64,000 nucleotides of DNA from Aporrectodea caliginosa (GCA_020284085.1 JACEVL010000337.1:94501-158500); one strand, 5' to 3'; shown: positions 1 to 11,325, counted from the first letter of the stretch. Numbers and translations: made by a program. The notes: generated by a model not told the origin, from the letters alone.

Positions 1-361
1 ACCATTTATGCATCAATCTTTATCGAAATATTTATATATGAAGATTAATGGATCCCCTGCTACACTGATGGCAGGCGATATTGACTGATGACGATACATA
101 ATAATAGATAGTTGTTTTTATTTAAATATATAGTTTATATATAGTAAGGCCTACATAATTATCTGTTTATCATATATAAATTTACATGATACACGATGAA
201 TAGAATCATGAACAGTGAGTGTTCTTGGTGCTTTCTGAAAGGGCTCGATATACTTATACACATACATACGTAGGTACATACAGATATTCATACATGCATA
301 TACATATATACGTATGGATAATAAAAAAGCTTACACGCGTAAGTACATATTCATACATACA
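1..361. other. AT-rich flank with ACAT-type microsatellite tracts, no gene seen
   Basis: The stretch is AT-rich and carries interrupted tacatac/catacata runs from about 256 to 361. I see no coding signal or recognisable element in it. The mariner-type element that follows inserted into the end of this ACAT tract. Confidence 0.6.
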
Positions 362-363
362 TA

Positions 364-1391
364 CAGGGTGGCGCAAAGAAAGTGAGACCGCCTCGTGAAA
401 TCTTGTGCAAAATTATGTTTTGGGCGGTTTTTAAACTGTAAAATTATGGGAAGGTAGGCGAATGATTACTTAGTTTCGAAATAAATCCTGGAGTAAAACA
501 AGTCTAAATCGACTTTGTAAAAAAAAATTATGCCGATGGTAGGACTACGACAGCGCGTAAATCATGAAGCGGCCGCCCGAAATTAGTTAGAACAGCACGG
601 ACACGGAATATTCGGCGTGTGAGTGAGCTGATTTGCAGCCAGGATGATGATCCTCACAGCCACAAGAATCCAAGGGAATTGAAAGAGAAACTGGCATATC
701 ACGAAGAAGAGTGCAACGCATTATAAAGCAAGATTTGCAACTTCAACCGTACAAACGCGTAATAGGGCAGGTTATAAACGAAAACTGCAAATTAAAACAG
801 TTACTTGGCAGATGTCAAAACGAGAGAAGTGTAGGGGCTTACGAAGCATTTGGTTTACAGATGAAAAGACATTGACTCTCGCCACACCGGCTAATTCTCA
901 AAATGATCGTGTTTATTCTGATGCAAGGAAAAACACAAGTTCCCAGCAAAGAGACTCGTACGCGATCGTGAACATTTCAGTGGTGGCATCGTGGTTTCGG
1001 TCGGTGTATCTCGGGTGGGAAAAACCAGTGTGATGTTTGTTGAATCTGGAGCTAAAGATGAACAGTGATTATTAATGTGATCACGTCTCAATACAAGGAT
1101 TGCTTCCGCATAATCGAGCGATATGTAATCGTCAAAGCTGGACACTGCAACAGGACGTTGAAGAGTGGCAAAAATTCTCTCAACGGTTTATGAACAGAAG
1201 CATTGACCAGTGGCGCAGACGTTTACAAAAACCTGTTGAGAACCGAGGAAGACAAATTGAATTTGATTTCTGATTTGGTATAAATTAGTATTTGGCAACA
1301 ATTTACTTGTTTTTCTTAGAAGAAAAAGTTTAAAAAAAAATTTATTATTTGAAATTATCCTAGGCGGTCTCACTTTCTCTGCGCCACCCTG
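364..1391 (+). mobile_element. Mariner/Tc1-type DNA transposon, internally deleted (1,028 bp)
   Basis: The ends are 30-bp inverted repeats (364-393 and 1362-1391) starting cagggtggcgca, with a single mismatch. TA dinucleotides lie directly outside both ends (362-363 and 1392-1393), as expected for the TA target duplication of this superfamily. Inside is a broken transposase on the plus strand. At about 1.0 kb it is shorter than a normal 1.3-kb mariner, consistent with an internal deletion. It lies in an ACAT microsatellite on both sides. Confidence 0.9.
535..1272 (+). pseudogene. Mariner-type transposase pseudogene
   Basis: Conceptual translation gives scattered mariner-type blocks in different frames. 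These are a helix-turn-helix stretch near 690-730 (ISRRRVQRIIKQDL), the first catalytic-aspartate block WFTDEKTLTLATPANSQNDR (about 848-907), a SVGVSRVGKTSVMFVESGA block (about 998-1055), a TLQQD block with the second aspartate near 1140-1157, and the C-terminal IDQWRRRLQK near 1205-1234. The APAH to PDLNP region that should hold the third catalytic acid is missing between the last two blocks. With stops and frameshifts as well, it cannot encode active transposase. Family assignment rests on motif recall, not a search. Confidence 0.8.
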
Positions 1392-1470
1392 TACATACAT
1401 ACATACATACATACATACATACATACATACATACATACATACATACATACATAGTATTACATACATACAT
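1392..1470. repeat. (ACAT)n microsatellite
   Basis: A near-perfect tetranucleotide array directly follows the mariner TA duplication. The open frames over it are repeat translations (MYVC repeats), not genes. Confidence 0.95.
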
Positions 1471-1479
1471 AATACTCTT

Positions 1480-1790
1480 CGTTTTAATATTTTCAAACGG
1501 ACAATTACGCAGTATGATTACAAATCCGTATTCATGAACGGATGATAACAAGTTATTACAGGAGTCGAATTTAACTGTATATGACAGCCATGCAAGGCGC
1601 CCATCACGTCCTACATCTCATTTCACCAACGCGCCATCTCGCGATTGATAGGCTGAGTGGATCTTTGGGAGTGTACGGGAAGCGATCCCGCTACCAACTG
1701 CTCTTCACGCCAGTGATGCATACCATTACACTATGGACCCCCGATACCAATGTAATGCATGTGCATTGTGCACGTGCATGAGATACATAC
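1480..1790 (+). repeat. Dispersed repeat family B, copy 1
   Basis: This segment shares ordered blocks (ttattacaggagtcgaattt, atgcaaggc, aggctgagt, a terminal cagtg..accatta) with 12230-12480 and 58745-58905, and in reverse with 55005-55110. The family looks like a SINE or short interspersed element. I found no clear target duplication. Its length and ends are estimated from the window copies only. Confidence 0.6.
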
Positions 1791-2103
1791 GTAGAAACAT
1801 ATGAATCACATATTATAGGTCTACATAAATGCATGCATAGGCTATATAGCCTACAATAAAACATGCATAAATACGTAGGACTACGAGTGATGTGCGTGCG
1901 TGTGAACATGTAGAACCAGTACAATTTTCTAATATTATCTTCGTGCTAAGCTGCCATAAATCTCCTGATGAGATCATTTATTCTCTAACCCGGTTTCGTC
2001 TATTTCTATACCGAGGAAAATTGATCACCGATCGAGTTAATCGGTACATTAAGACAGCCTCGCTTACAAAATTGCGATACATAAATAGGACAATTATCGC
2101 TAC

Positions 2104-2160
2104 ATGTTGTCTGGGCCGAGTCACGCTCGGTATATATATATATACATACATATATACATG

Positions 2161-2205
<45 letters not shown>

Positions 2206-2495
2206 ATATATATATATTATGGTGCAAGTAAAGGCAAGGGACGTTGGCCCACATTCGCACATGCATGGGAAAAGAGGCATAATTTGAATTACAGTACTTT
2301 CATGAAAAATCTTGTTGTCTGGGCCGAATCACGCTGGGAATATATATATATATATATATATACATGTATATATACATATATATACATATGTACATATATA
2401 TATGTATATATACGTATATGTGTATATATATTATGGTGCACGTAAATGCAAGAGACGTTGGCCCACATTCTCACATGGGAAAAGGGGCCTACATA
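2104..2495. repeat. Tandem duplication of a ~205-bp unit containing (TA)n
   Basis: Two copies (about 2105-2280 and 2312-2495) share the order ttgtctgggccga, a (TA)n/(ATAC)n tract, attatggtgca, then gacgttggcccacattc and a gaaaag box. They differ mostly in the length and interruptions of the TA tract. Frames across them are not genes. Confidence 0.75.
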
Positions 2496-2619
2496 CATAC
2501 ATTTCAATTACCGTTCTTTCACACGCTGCTGTATACAAATCTTTCATCATTCGCTCACTGTACTGCATGTGTCATTACAAATAGAAGGGCTCATGATGGC
2601 AAAGGCATGTTCCGTATGC

Positions 2620-2713
2620 AATGTATGTGTGCGTGCGCGTGCTTGGGTGTGTATTTGTTTGCGAGAACTGTGTGTGTACGTGTGGTGGGTGTGTGTGTCT
2701 GTGTGTGTGTGTT

Positions 2714-2761
<48 letters not shown>

Positions 2762-2835
2762 AGGGAGAGGGAGAGGGAGAGAGAGAGATGTGTGCATGTG
2801 TGTGTGTGCGCTTTCGTGTGCGTGTGTGTATGTGA
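2620..2835. repeat. Compound microsatellite (GT)n-(GA)n-(GGGAGA)n-(GT)n
   Basis: The composition changes in blocks: GT-rich up to 2727, pure GA at about 2727-2750, a GGGAGA hexamer array at about 2750-2780, then GT-rich again. It is a compound simple repeat. The predicted proteins here are artefacts. Confidence 0.9.
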
Positions 2836-3061
2836 TATCGACTGTATTAGTCCGATATGTACTTCGTGGTCCTGGGAGCGGAAGAACGAACACAAGACTT
2901 ACACGAAGAGCCGCAGGGAGGACGAGGCCCCCGGTCTCTTCCGTTCAGTGGAGCGCCTCTAGCGGTCGGCCTCGGAATCTATTTGCCGAAGCTGTAGGGG
3001 TGCTCGCGAATAATAATATTTCTTTTCGAATGGGGTCTCCACTCTCCAGCTTTTGCTGCAG

Positions 3062-3164
3062 CTGATGATGATGATGCTGTTGATGATGACAGTGATGATG
3101 ATAATGATAATAACGATGATGATTACGATGATGATGATGACGATGATGATGATGATAATGATTT
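3062..3164. repeat. (GAT)n microsatellite
   Basis: An imperfect GAT/GAC trinucleotide array. An ACAT-type tract follows at about 3262-3405, just before the LINE remnant. Confidence 0.85.
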
Positions 3165-3426
3165 TGAGGCGCATATACATATTCAAGTTCACTTCATATA
3201 TATGTACAATTGTAGATATCCATCCATTGCACACTTATGTATGTAACTATATTTGCATTACTCCATAAGCACGTACATGCATACATACGTACATACATAC
3301 ATGTGTATATAAATACATGCACATATATACATACAATTATACATACATACAAACTTATATACATACATATACATACATAGTTACCCACATACATACATGT
3401 ATGCTTCCATACATATCATCATCATC

Positions 3427-4190
3427 AGTTCATGATGTCAGCCATTTGGCAGCGATGTGTACAAATAAATGATCTCCATTGTCCTCGGTCATTTGTCAAG
3501 TTCATTGCTCCCCTTAATGTTAGTCCAAGTGATGTATGTCCTCATTTATATTATCTTTCCAGCGTATACCCTCGGTCTGCCTTTGTTTCTTCTTCCTTCG
3601 AATCTTGCATGTAACGCATTGTGTGAGATTAAGTCAACTGGCATTCTCTCTACATGTCCAAACCATCGGAGTCTTCGTTGAACGACTTTGTCTAGCAGAA
3701 TTGTTTGGATATCTAATGATTGTCTATTTGTCTAATGTCATCGTTTCTTATTTTCTGCAGTCTTGAAATCTTTGCGATCCTCCGCAGCCAACTCATTTCT
3801 GCTGTAAGAATTCTTTTCTGATTTTATTTTCGCATTGTCCAACATTCTGTCTGATCCGTTTAGGAAATCGGTTGTACTACAACCGTTGTAGCATCATCTC
3901 GTATATATATTTCTTTCTTGGTTTTCTCTGCTTCTCCATATCCTGTTCATTAATCCAAATGCTTGTGAAGTGCCTCCAATTCTCCTTTGTATGTTTTTTC
4001 GTTGTTGCCATCTGCAGCGTTTATTTGCCCTCCTATATAGACGAATTGTTCTACTTGAATGGCTTCTCCTTGGATGTTTATAGTTATTGGTGTCTCTTTG
4101 GTCTTTTCAATCACCATTGCTCTGGTTTCTTTGCGTTGATCACTAGGCCGAATATCCTCCTGCAGAGGCTGGTTTCGACAATCTGTGTCG
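3427..4190 (-). pseudogene. LINE reverse-transcriptase 3' remnant
   Basis: On the minus strand the stretch near 4160-4010 reads GLVINAKK, then after a one-base frameshift RAMVIEKTKETPITINIQGE and QVEQFVYIGGQI. That is the typical region after the catalytic palm of non-LTR reverse transcriptases. Further on (about 3670-3470), blocks such as RLRWFGHV and NKGRPRV are followed by a LTNDRGQW-like end, which matches the usual C-terminus of these proteins. The catalytic YxDD part is absent, so the copy is 5'-truncated. Its 3' end abuts a short (GAT)n tail at 3415-3427. A second, shorter copy is at 7175-7400. It is a dead retrotransposon fragment with no host gene role. Confidence 0.75.
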
Positions 4191-5335
4191 TAATATTTTT
4201 CAGTTTATATATATATAGGCATATACAAACTTATATGCATACATAATACATATACACATACATTCATAGGCTATTATACATAAAGACATACGTATAGGCC
4301 CTATACTTACGTACATGCATGCATACACATATGCATATACACTTACATACATGCGTGCCCACATGCAACAGTTGAGGCATAAACTTAGAACTCTAAATTC
4401 GACCTACTTTAAAATCTTCAGTTGAAAATATTGTCAAATTGGATAATAAACCTAATTGCGTCTGAATTCATAACAATCCGGTGCTGACTATATGAGTTGT
4501 TGTAATAGATATTTTGGCTGAGGCGCATAGACGACAAATCCTATGAGATCCTATTCCGGATGTAGGCCATTTACCATGACCGCGCATTGACAATTCCAGC
4601 TGGATTCAAACTTCATCCACGCGCGTTGCAATTATACTGCGCAACACTTATCCGCTGTGTCACGTATACTACACAGGGATGTAGGACCAAGGATCAATTG
4701 CTCCAACAGGAACGGTTGTTGATCCAGTTCCATAATTTGACAGGCGCAGACGGCTGGAAACCCTATGGGAGTCCACATGCTTGTCTAAACAATCTAGAAA
4801 CAGCCATTCGCGCGGTACTATTACGACGCGACTCGCACTCGCCCAGAGTACGAAGCTATACGACATAGGAACACGGGCGAACGTATTTAAACCGCTCGGG
4901 GAATACTCGAAATGGACTGGGTGTGTAGACAGGGCACTCCGAGCGGACATGGAACACTAAAATAACAGTATTGTTTTCGTCAGAAAGGCAGACATCACGT
5001 GATCGGATCACGTGATCGGTCCACGTGACGAAAGACTACAAGAGTAAAGTCTGTTGAACGAATCACAGAGACATTTTGATTTCTTTCGCAGATGTACGCT
5101 GCATCCAGTGCACCTGCCCTTGAACCACTAAATATTTTATTGTGCTTCAGCTTCTTATAAATCTGTGTCAGCATAAACAATCGAGAGTTGTGGCCGATTG
5201 GCGCTGCGGATGCGGCGCTGGCAGGCCCGAAGAAGTTAGGCAAAGTTGACGGGCCATCGTCGCCAACGCAGCCCACCATCCCTCCTTGTCGGCGTGTGAT
5301 ATGTGCCAGCGTAAGTTGAGAGGCTGAACCTGTGT
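4191..5335. other. No gene recognised
   Basis: The first part has interrupted ACAT/ATGC tracts (about 4210-4355). From 4400 to 5335 the sequence is complex but has no long frame, no conserved motif and no repeat partner that I can find. A short perfect cacgtgatcggatcacgtga palindrome-like run lies near 4995-5015. Confidence 0.5.
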
Positions 5336-5441
5336 CTTCTTGTTGGATTGGTATGGTCGAGTGTACGTGTACATTAACCTAGTTTTTCTTACTAGGAATT
5401 TTCCAACACTAGATCGGTTCCTCATCTTCGTTATATCTGTT
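5336..5441. repeat. ~105-bp direct repeat, left copy
   Basis: The sequence from tcttgttggattggtatggt to the catatctgtttt-type end recurs at 5682-5783 with moderate divergence. The two copies flank the antisense SINE at 5473-5677. Confidence 0.75.
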
Positions 5442-5472
5442 TTGAACATTTGTATGTATGTATGTATGAGCA

Positions 5473-5677
5473 CTTGTTATAGCGCCCTTCAAGATTTCTA
5501 CTCAGAGGCGCTCCCGACTACAGCGCGGACACTGAATCGGAGTTTCACGCCGAAGCGCATGAGCAATTGCGAGTGAAGGACTTGCCCAGGGTCCCAACGC
5601 GGTGGCTTGAGGTGGATTCTAACCCGCAACCCTCCGCTGCAAGGCACCGAACATAACCCTGCACTACTGCGCCCCAC
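5473..5677 (-). mobile_element. tRNA-derived SINE (family A), nearly full length
   Basis: Read on the minus strand, this has the tRNA-like head (gcgcagtagtgcagggttat, then a decayed B box), a middle with ccttcactcgcaattgctc, and the tail gagcgcctctgagtagaaat followed by ggcgctataac. A sense copy with an intact B box (ggttcgaatcc) is at 44568-44779. This copy also preserves the uninterrupted sequence into which the Polinton-like element inserted at 45668. Inverse-strand frames over it are not genes. Confidence 0.85.
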
Positions 5678-5681
5678 AATC

Positions 5682-5783
5682 TTGTTGGATTGGTATGGTC
5701 GAGTGTACGTGTACATTAACCTATTCCAAATTCCCAACACTGTATCTGCTCCTCATCTTCGTCATATCTGTTTTGCCAGTTTA
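5682..5783. repeat. ~105-bp direct repeat, right copy
   Basis: Partner of 5336-5441, starting cttgttggattggtatggtc. It ends just before a hAT-type MITE. Confidence 0.75.
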
Positions 5784-5790
5784 TGTAATT

Positions 5791-6122
5791 CAGGGATGGT
5801 GAACCTATGGCCCAAAGTGGCACGCGGTCAGATTTTTTGGGCACGAGGAATTCCGAGCGTCCCCACAATTTGAAACTTAGAAATACAAAGTCACTGTAGG
5901 AATCCACATTATCTTTTATGAAGGACTTCAATGCAACACCATTCTGAAACAATCGTTGAAATAGTGTCTTTTTATTAATTTTTTGTTACGCTTTGTCAAT
6001 TGCAACGTAGATACGAGAGAAAAATGATTATATGCTGCAAAATTCTGAGGGGCACGCGACGGTAGTTTTAAAATGTTTTACGGCATTTTGGCACGCACCT
6101 TAAAAAAGGTTCGCAATCCCTG
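5791..6122. mobile_element. hAT-type MITE (332 bp)
   Basis: The ends are imperfect inverted repeats (cagggatggtgaacct at the left, cagggattgcgaacct read inward from the right). The flanking octamers atgtaatt (5783-5790) and gtgttatt (6123-6130) match at 6 of 8 positions, in keeping with an aged 8-bp hAT target duplication. It has no coding capacity. An internal ggcacgcgac/ggcacgcacc motif recurs near both ends. Confidence 0.7.
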
Positions 6123-6148
6123 GTGTTATTCATTCATTCAATCAATCC

Positions 6149-6240
6149 GAGAATTTATATAGCGCCCCTTTAAGAAACCTAATCAGAGACGCTCCCAGCC
6201 CAACCACGGCTTAAGAATAGAGATTTAGGCAACTTATAAA
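6149..6240 (-). repeat. SINE-type tail with the atagcgcc motif
   Basis: The tatagcgcccctttaagaaa..cagagacgctcccag sequence matches the tail of SINE family A in reverse, but no tRNA-like head follows. Similar tail-only fragments are at 10783-10830, 15398-15440, 17225-17280, 37208-37263, 56078-56165 and 62550-62620. Confidence 0.65.
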
Positions 6241-6935
6241 ATGTGGGCAATGGGCATGTTGTTTCAAGGTATCAATCGCAGGCGTGTAATGTTATAAAAC
6301 ACGATTATTCATTTATATACCGCCTTTCTGAGACTTTCGATGTTGCTGCTCGCTATGCAGTCTAGACAACATAGGTTAAGCGTAAATGAAAATCCAAAAA
6401 ATTTTCAGCGTTTATCACTTTAACGACCCAGCGTGTACTAAAAGTGACTGGGAAACCAATGCAGCTCGTCTTAAAGTGTAAACGAAAATAGCGCCTGGAA
6501 AACTTGCTTACATATAGACTTTAGGTCTACAATGTCCCTACATCAAATCAGTGATATTAGAATTCGTTTAGAACCTCAAATTAATTGGCAGGCGAACGAT
6601 GACTGCACAGTTAGAAAATCTCGATTCACTTGCACGCGCAGTCAAGTATATCCTGCCGAACAAAGTCTGGCTTAGGCATTGATTACGTTTCGTAGTGTCC
6701 ATTGACTTTCCATCCTCTTGCCTTAACCTTGACATCGCAACGGATCTACTCTTCAAAGCCTCCATTCAAGACCGATGTCCCACTTCCCCCTCCCCCCAAG
6801 AATCTTGCCCTGAGCCGTTCAATTCACCACTCTACCAATAATTCTCTCAATCTTTACACAAACCGCCTTAGGAACTCCCCTGTATACTTAGCTCTATTAT
6901 TCTCCAGTCTCTTGGTTATAGCGGACCTTGTTCGT
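6241..6935. other. No gene recognised
   Basis: Complex, moderately AT-rich sequence. The short frames have no motifs. I see nothing I can name here. Confidence 0.45.
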
Positions 6936-6939
6936 CATA

Positions 6940-7150
6940 CGGCAGCTCTGGACAACCCTTCTGACTTGATGCAGCGTTCGTGAATATACTGATGTGAGTG
7001 GTGTCCTTAGCTAAGATTTTAGTACTGCTTTATAAATCTGCCATGGATTCGGATCTTCACTTGGCATCTCTGAACAACACCTCTGACTCGAATCAGCGCT
7101 CGTGAATAAGCTGGTGCCCTGCACGTAGCTATAGAATAGCGCTTTAGAAA
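6940..7150 (+). repeat. Two tandem copies of a dispersed tail repeat (family T2)
   Basis: Two ~115-bp units each contain ctctggacaac/ctctgaacaac, a cagcg[ct]tcgtgaata block and a tagc..tttagtac/aatagcgctttag end. Single copies occur at 15885-16010 and, in reverse, at 34805-34890 and 56865-56935. The shared core is gcgctc.tgaataagctgg followed by tgccctgcac. It is probably the tail of another SINE family. Confidence 0.6.
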
Positions 7151-7174
7151 CTTTGGGTCCACGATTGCGATCGT

Positions 7175-7400
7175 CATCATAACAATCAGTTCCTGACGCC
7201 AGTCTTTTGGCGGTGATTAGTACGAATAAAATGATCCCTGTTGTCCTCGGTCATTTGTCAAGTCTATTGCTCGCCTTAGTGTTATTCCAAGTGATGTTTT
7301 GTCATCATTTACGTTATCTATCCCCGGCGTAGTCTTGGTCTGCCTTTATGTTTTTTTCGTTCGAATCTTGCATGTAGTGCATTTGCTATGGTTAAGAGTT
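7175..7400 (-). pseudogene. Second LINE 3' remnant, same family as 3427-4190
   Basis: It shares the antisense order atcatcat, cagt..ctgacgccag, ttgtcctcggtcatttgtca, gttattccaagtgatg and cgttcgaatcttgcatgta with the copy at 3427-3620. Only the extreme C-terminal coding end and the 3' tail are left. Confidence 0.7.
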
Positions 7401-7985
7401 TTCGACCTATAGTACCAAAAATGACCCCAAAATCCTACTACTGCCTTTTCGGGTATAGGCTCTAGCCTAAAGCTTAACTTGATAGTATACTGCTTTTTTA
7501 TCTCTCCATAGAGATCTATAGTTTCAGGAATCAAACATGGTCGATGAACTCTGGCGCATCGATGAACTACTGATCCAGTCTCGTTAAAACTAGCGCAAGA
7601 TAAATCGCAGGTTGCGCCGTGTCTAATGTTTATTCCTGGAAGTCTGAACGAATGACTGGCACTGAGTGATCGATCGATGGATAATGCGATTTATTCTTCA
7701 TATATATGTGTCTCTTTTTTAAATGTCTGTTTCTCTTTTATTGCTATTTAAGTCTGGAATTCAAGACGTATTGCATCTGTCGACACAAGCGCTGATAGAC
7801 CGCACGTGGATATAAACTGCGGACTGCCCCGTTATACATATATAGCCGGTCACTATGATGTCATACAGTATTGAAGGCATTCTAAAACCATCCGTAACTT
7901 TTCTTGTTAGGGTTCGCGTGGTGAATTTTTTAAAAAGATTGTGATAGAGGACTCGAAAATAAAAATGAGGAAGTGGAGCACAAAA
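7401..7985. other. No gene recognised
   Basis: AT-rich complex sequence without a supported coding frame or clear repeat partner in the window. Confidence 0.4.
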
Positions 7986-7989
7986 ACAG

Positions 7990-8730
7990 TACTTATGGTG
8001 AGGAAAATGGAAGAAGAAATATGGAAGCAGCCTATAATGTCTATAGAGATGGAAGTGGCCTAAATATACTATGCTATTGATAGAGAATGGACATGGTCTA
8101 AATATACTCTAAATATGCTATAGGCCTACTACTGGTAGAGAATGGAAATATCCTAAATATTATTATACTATTGGTAGATAATGGAAGTAATGGAAATATC
8201 CTAAATATACTATACTAATGGTCTCTAAATATCCTATACTATTTGTATAGAATGGAAGTAAGTATTTTATAAATATGCTGTGCTAACAGTATGGAATGCT
8301 GTGAAGTAGACTATATACCTCCATGCTGTCGGTACAGCATGGAGGTATATAGCCTAATATTATGTGCTATGCTAACAGTAGAGAATGAAAGTAGTTGCCT
8401 GCAGAATATAATATGCTATCGGTAGGAAATGGAAGTAACCTATAATTATGTGTTATGCTAACAGCATGGGATGGAAGTAATAGCCTAAATATGCTATGCT
8501 ATCGGTAGAGAATGCAATACGCAATACTAACAGTAGAGAATAAAAGTTGCCTAAATACTGCATGTTATGATATCGGCAATGAGTCTTTATATGCAATGCT
8601 GACTATCTGCAATAGAAGGAGACAAATATGTTCTGCTATCGGTGCTAATGGGAGTAGCTTAAACATACTATGCTATCGGCTCGGCCAACTGCTATATGCC
8701 AACTGCTATATGCAGATATTCACAATAAGG
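7990..8730. repeat. Degenerate minisatellite (gctat.ggtagagaatgga-type units)
   Basis: At least a dozen diverged copies of a roughly 45-60 bp unit built from tatgctatcggtagagaatg and gaagtagcctaaatat motifs occur in one orientation. Unit length varies. A perfect 19-bp hairpin sits inside (8311-8352). Confidence 0.75.
8311..8352. repeat. Perfect 19-bp inverted repeat, 4-nt loop
   Basis: The left arm ctatatacctccatgctgt is followed by cggt and its exact complement. It is much more regular than the diverged minisatellite around it. Confidence 0.95.
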
Positions 8731-9525
8731 AAAAGCAATCATTTTTTTCTTTTAAACATGTATCTGATACACATAACTAGAGACTTACATCTATTGAAGT
8801 AAAGCTTCCTTAAGCTGTCGGTAGATGGAACTCGTGCGGCTTTAAAAAAAACTTAGGAATCGGCTAAAGTATATTTCCATTATCGGCGAAATTAAAACGA
8901 ACACTTTTCTTCTGCCATGTCAGTGCTGGATGTGGAAATCATGCGGCCAATGGAACTCTTATTGGTCTGACTGCAGGGTCGTCTGTATCTTCTCCATAAA
9001 CCACGGGCGACAATGTTGTTGGTCTGACAGCCGTAGTCGTCGTGTAAGATATTGCTGATCAATGTTGTGATTAGCTCTATTATGAAATTCTCGCGTGAAT
9101 TTAATAAATCAATCATTGCAGCTCTTGACAGATCCATCAATGACCTCGCTGCATGGTGGGTTGACTCAAACCAGATAAAAACAAGCTGTGAAGGAAAGAT
9201 GAATGGATGCGACAAACACATACAGACAGACAGACAGATTGGCAAACAGATAAAGTGACAGACTGAACACCAGTGCTATTTTCACGAGTGAAACTAAAGC
9301 GAGAATGAAAAAAAAGAAAAAAGATAGGCAAACGTTCGCGAAAGCGAAAACGGGAGCTAGAAAGAAATTGTGAACTAAAACTAAATAAAAACGAAAAAGA
9401 ATTGATGAAGAACGAAATAACAACGATAACGATTTTGAAATATTGAACGAAAACTATAGAATAGGCTATACGCGTATCTATTTTGTTAGAATTTTCGGCG
9501 GCAGTTGAACGGTGCTCATGTATAA
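8731..9525. other. No gene recognised; short CAGA and ACTAAA-rich tracts
   Basis: Complex sequence to about 9215, then a short CAGA run, then an A-rich stretch (9270-9440) with gaactaaaactaaat motifs. These motifs resemble those at 10020-10240 and those filling intron 2 of the polymerase gene at 51100-52230. Confidence 0.45.
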
Positions 9526-9529
9526 ATCA

Positions 9530-9845
9530 CTGTCGCTTATACCCTACTCGCCTCTTTATACCTGTTTCCGATCCCAACTTTCTGTCTTTTGCGTTCGAGG
9601 CACAGCTTTAGAACAAATTAAGTTTAAGTCTGCATTGAAATCATGTTTGTTTGACCAATACTGCTAATTTATGTTCAACAGGTTTGACATTTTCTGAACG
9701 TCCTATAAGTGCATTTTGATTAACTCTCATTATAGTTATTGATTAATTTCTTTAATAACCTAACGGGGATGACTCGATAAGCTGATTCAGCTTCTTCTCC
9801 TCGTATTTCGTTTGATGTTTAAGTTTCAGGTTTATAATAGAAACT
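9530..9845 (+). pseudogene. Possible LINE 3' end (C-terminus plus 3' UTR)
   Basis: A short frame reads RGTALEQIKFKSALKSCLFD then a stop near 9660. It resembles the last residues of CR1/L2-like ORF2 proteins, where a FKxxLKxxLF end is common. A 3' UTR-like part follows. This is weak evidence from motif style alone. Confidence 0.35.
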
Positions 9846-10019
9846 TAAAAGTACATTACACGTTTGTTTCTAGGATATGGGATCTGTTCTTTTTCTCTGA
9901 ATAATTTGATTTTTTTATTGTACTTCTTACGAAATTAAATATTATATTTCCATTTCCATTTCCAACTGAATAGTAGGCCTTACTAAATTATTTTATAAAA
10001 TGTCCGCTAGTGTTATTTT

Positions 10020-10690
10020 CGTGAACAAAACTAGAACGAGAAGGGAAAAGATTAGGCAACCATTCACATAGACTGAAACTGGAACTAAACGATTTGATGA
10101 ATAAAAACTAAACTAAAACTAAAATGATAGTCAGAAATTTAAAACTAAAACTAAACTGGAATGATTGAGTCTGAACTAAATAACAACCGCAAAATTAAAT
10201 TGAATTTCTGAACTAAAATAACACTGCTGAACACCAGACTGATGGGTGGACGATAGGACAAAGACTGATTGAAAACAGATAAACAGACAGACAGATAGAC
10301 AGATTAACAGGGTGAAAGAATAAGAGAAACGCTACAGATAGAGAGACAGATACACAGAGGCAGCCAAACAGAAAAATGACTCATTTTATGCGAACATAAA
10401 CAAACAATATATCTAATCTCACTTAATCTGAGGATTTATAATTAGCCAAAGACAAGCAGACAGAAAGCCAGACATAGACAGAGAGTCATGCAGACGTTCA
10501 AGATCTCTAAAACAGTGGGAGGAACAGTATGTTAGGTGGCAACTAACAACCACAGACAGATAAGGAAACAGAAATGGAAAGACAGACAGACAACCACAGA
10601 CACACACAGACAGACACACATAGACAGACACACAGACATACATACACACAGACAGATGGACGGACAGACAGACAGACAATTAGAAGGATA
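10020..10690. repeat. ACTAAA-rich tract followed by (CAGA)n microsatellite
   Basis: 10020-10240 repeats aactaaaactaaa and aactaaataac-like motifs. From about 10272 to 10690 there are interrupted CAGA/CACAGA arrays. Frames here (MSVCLSV and similar) are repeat translations. Confidence 0.7.
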
Positions 10691-10774
10691 CAACATAGAA
10701 ACGACAGAAAAGAGATGAGAACTAGAACAAAAGGAGAGAGAGAGATGAAGCGTACGAGTTCTTTGTATTGTATT

Positions 10775-10835
10775 GTATCTATTGATTTATATAGCACATC
10801 TCGCAGTGCACGCAATCAGAGGCGCTCCCGGTATT
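10775..10835 (-). repeat. SINE-type tail fragment
   Basis: The gtattgtattgtatctattg..atttatatagcac..cagaggcgctcccgg order is the reversed family A tail, with a TATTG tail complementary to the (CAATA)n tail seen at 44780. Confidence 0.6.
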
Positions 10836-11043
10836 ATTGGTAAACGACCATATATACACACAGATGTATTAAGCATCTAATCTAATCGTAGAACTTCCAA
10901 AGCACCATAATGAGTTCCACGGAAAACTGACTCATTTTATGCCAACATAAACAAACAATAATCACTTAATCTGAGGAATTATATTGCGCATTCATTACAG
11001 CGACCCACGTATCAATCGATGACGTAATGTACATTTGCATATC

Positions 11044-11127
11044 ACACACACACACACACGCACGCACGCGCACACACACACACACACACGCACACACACA
11101 CACACACACACGCACGCGCGCACACAT
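11044..11127. repeat. (CA)n microsatellite
   Basis: CA array with CG interruptions. Confidence 0.95.
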
Positions 11128-11199
11128 CAAATCGTGTGCTTTTGCTTTTATTGACTCCATTCCATATGGAATCAACTTCCGCCCATGACTCACTCATTG

Positions 11200-11325
11200 C
11201 GTCTAGCTGCGGGCCTCCCTGCATCCTCGGGGTCTCTCGCACTCGAAGCCCCTCTGATTGGTGTAGCACTGTGAATGGCGCGATATAAATGTACAGATAC
11301 AATGCAATACAATACAATCATACGC
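11200..11325 (+). repeat. SINE-type tail with (AATAC)n end
   Basis: The gcccctctgattggtgtag..gcgcgatataaatg sequence is followed by a short caatacaatacaat tail. The layout parallels the tail of SINE A at 44720-44835, but it is diverged. Confidence 0.5.
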
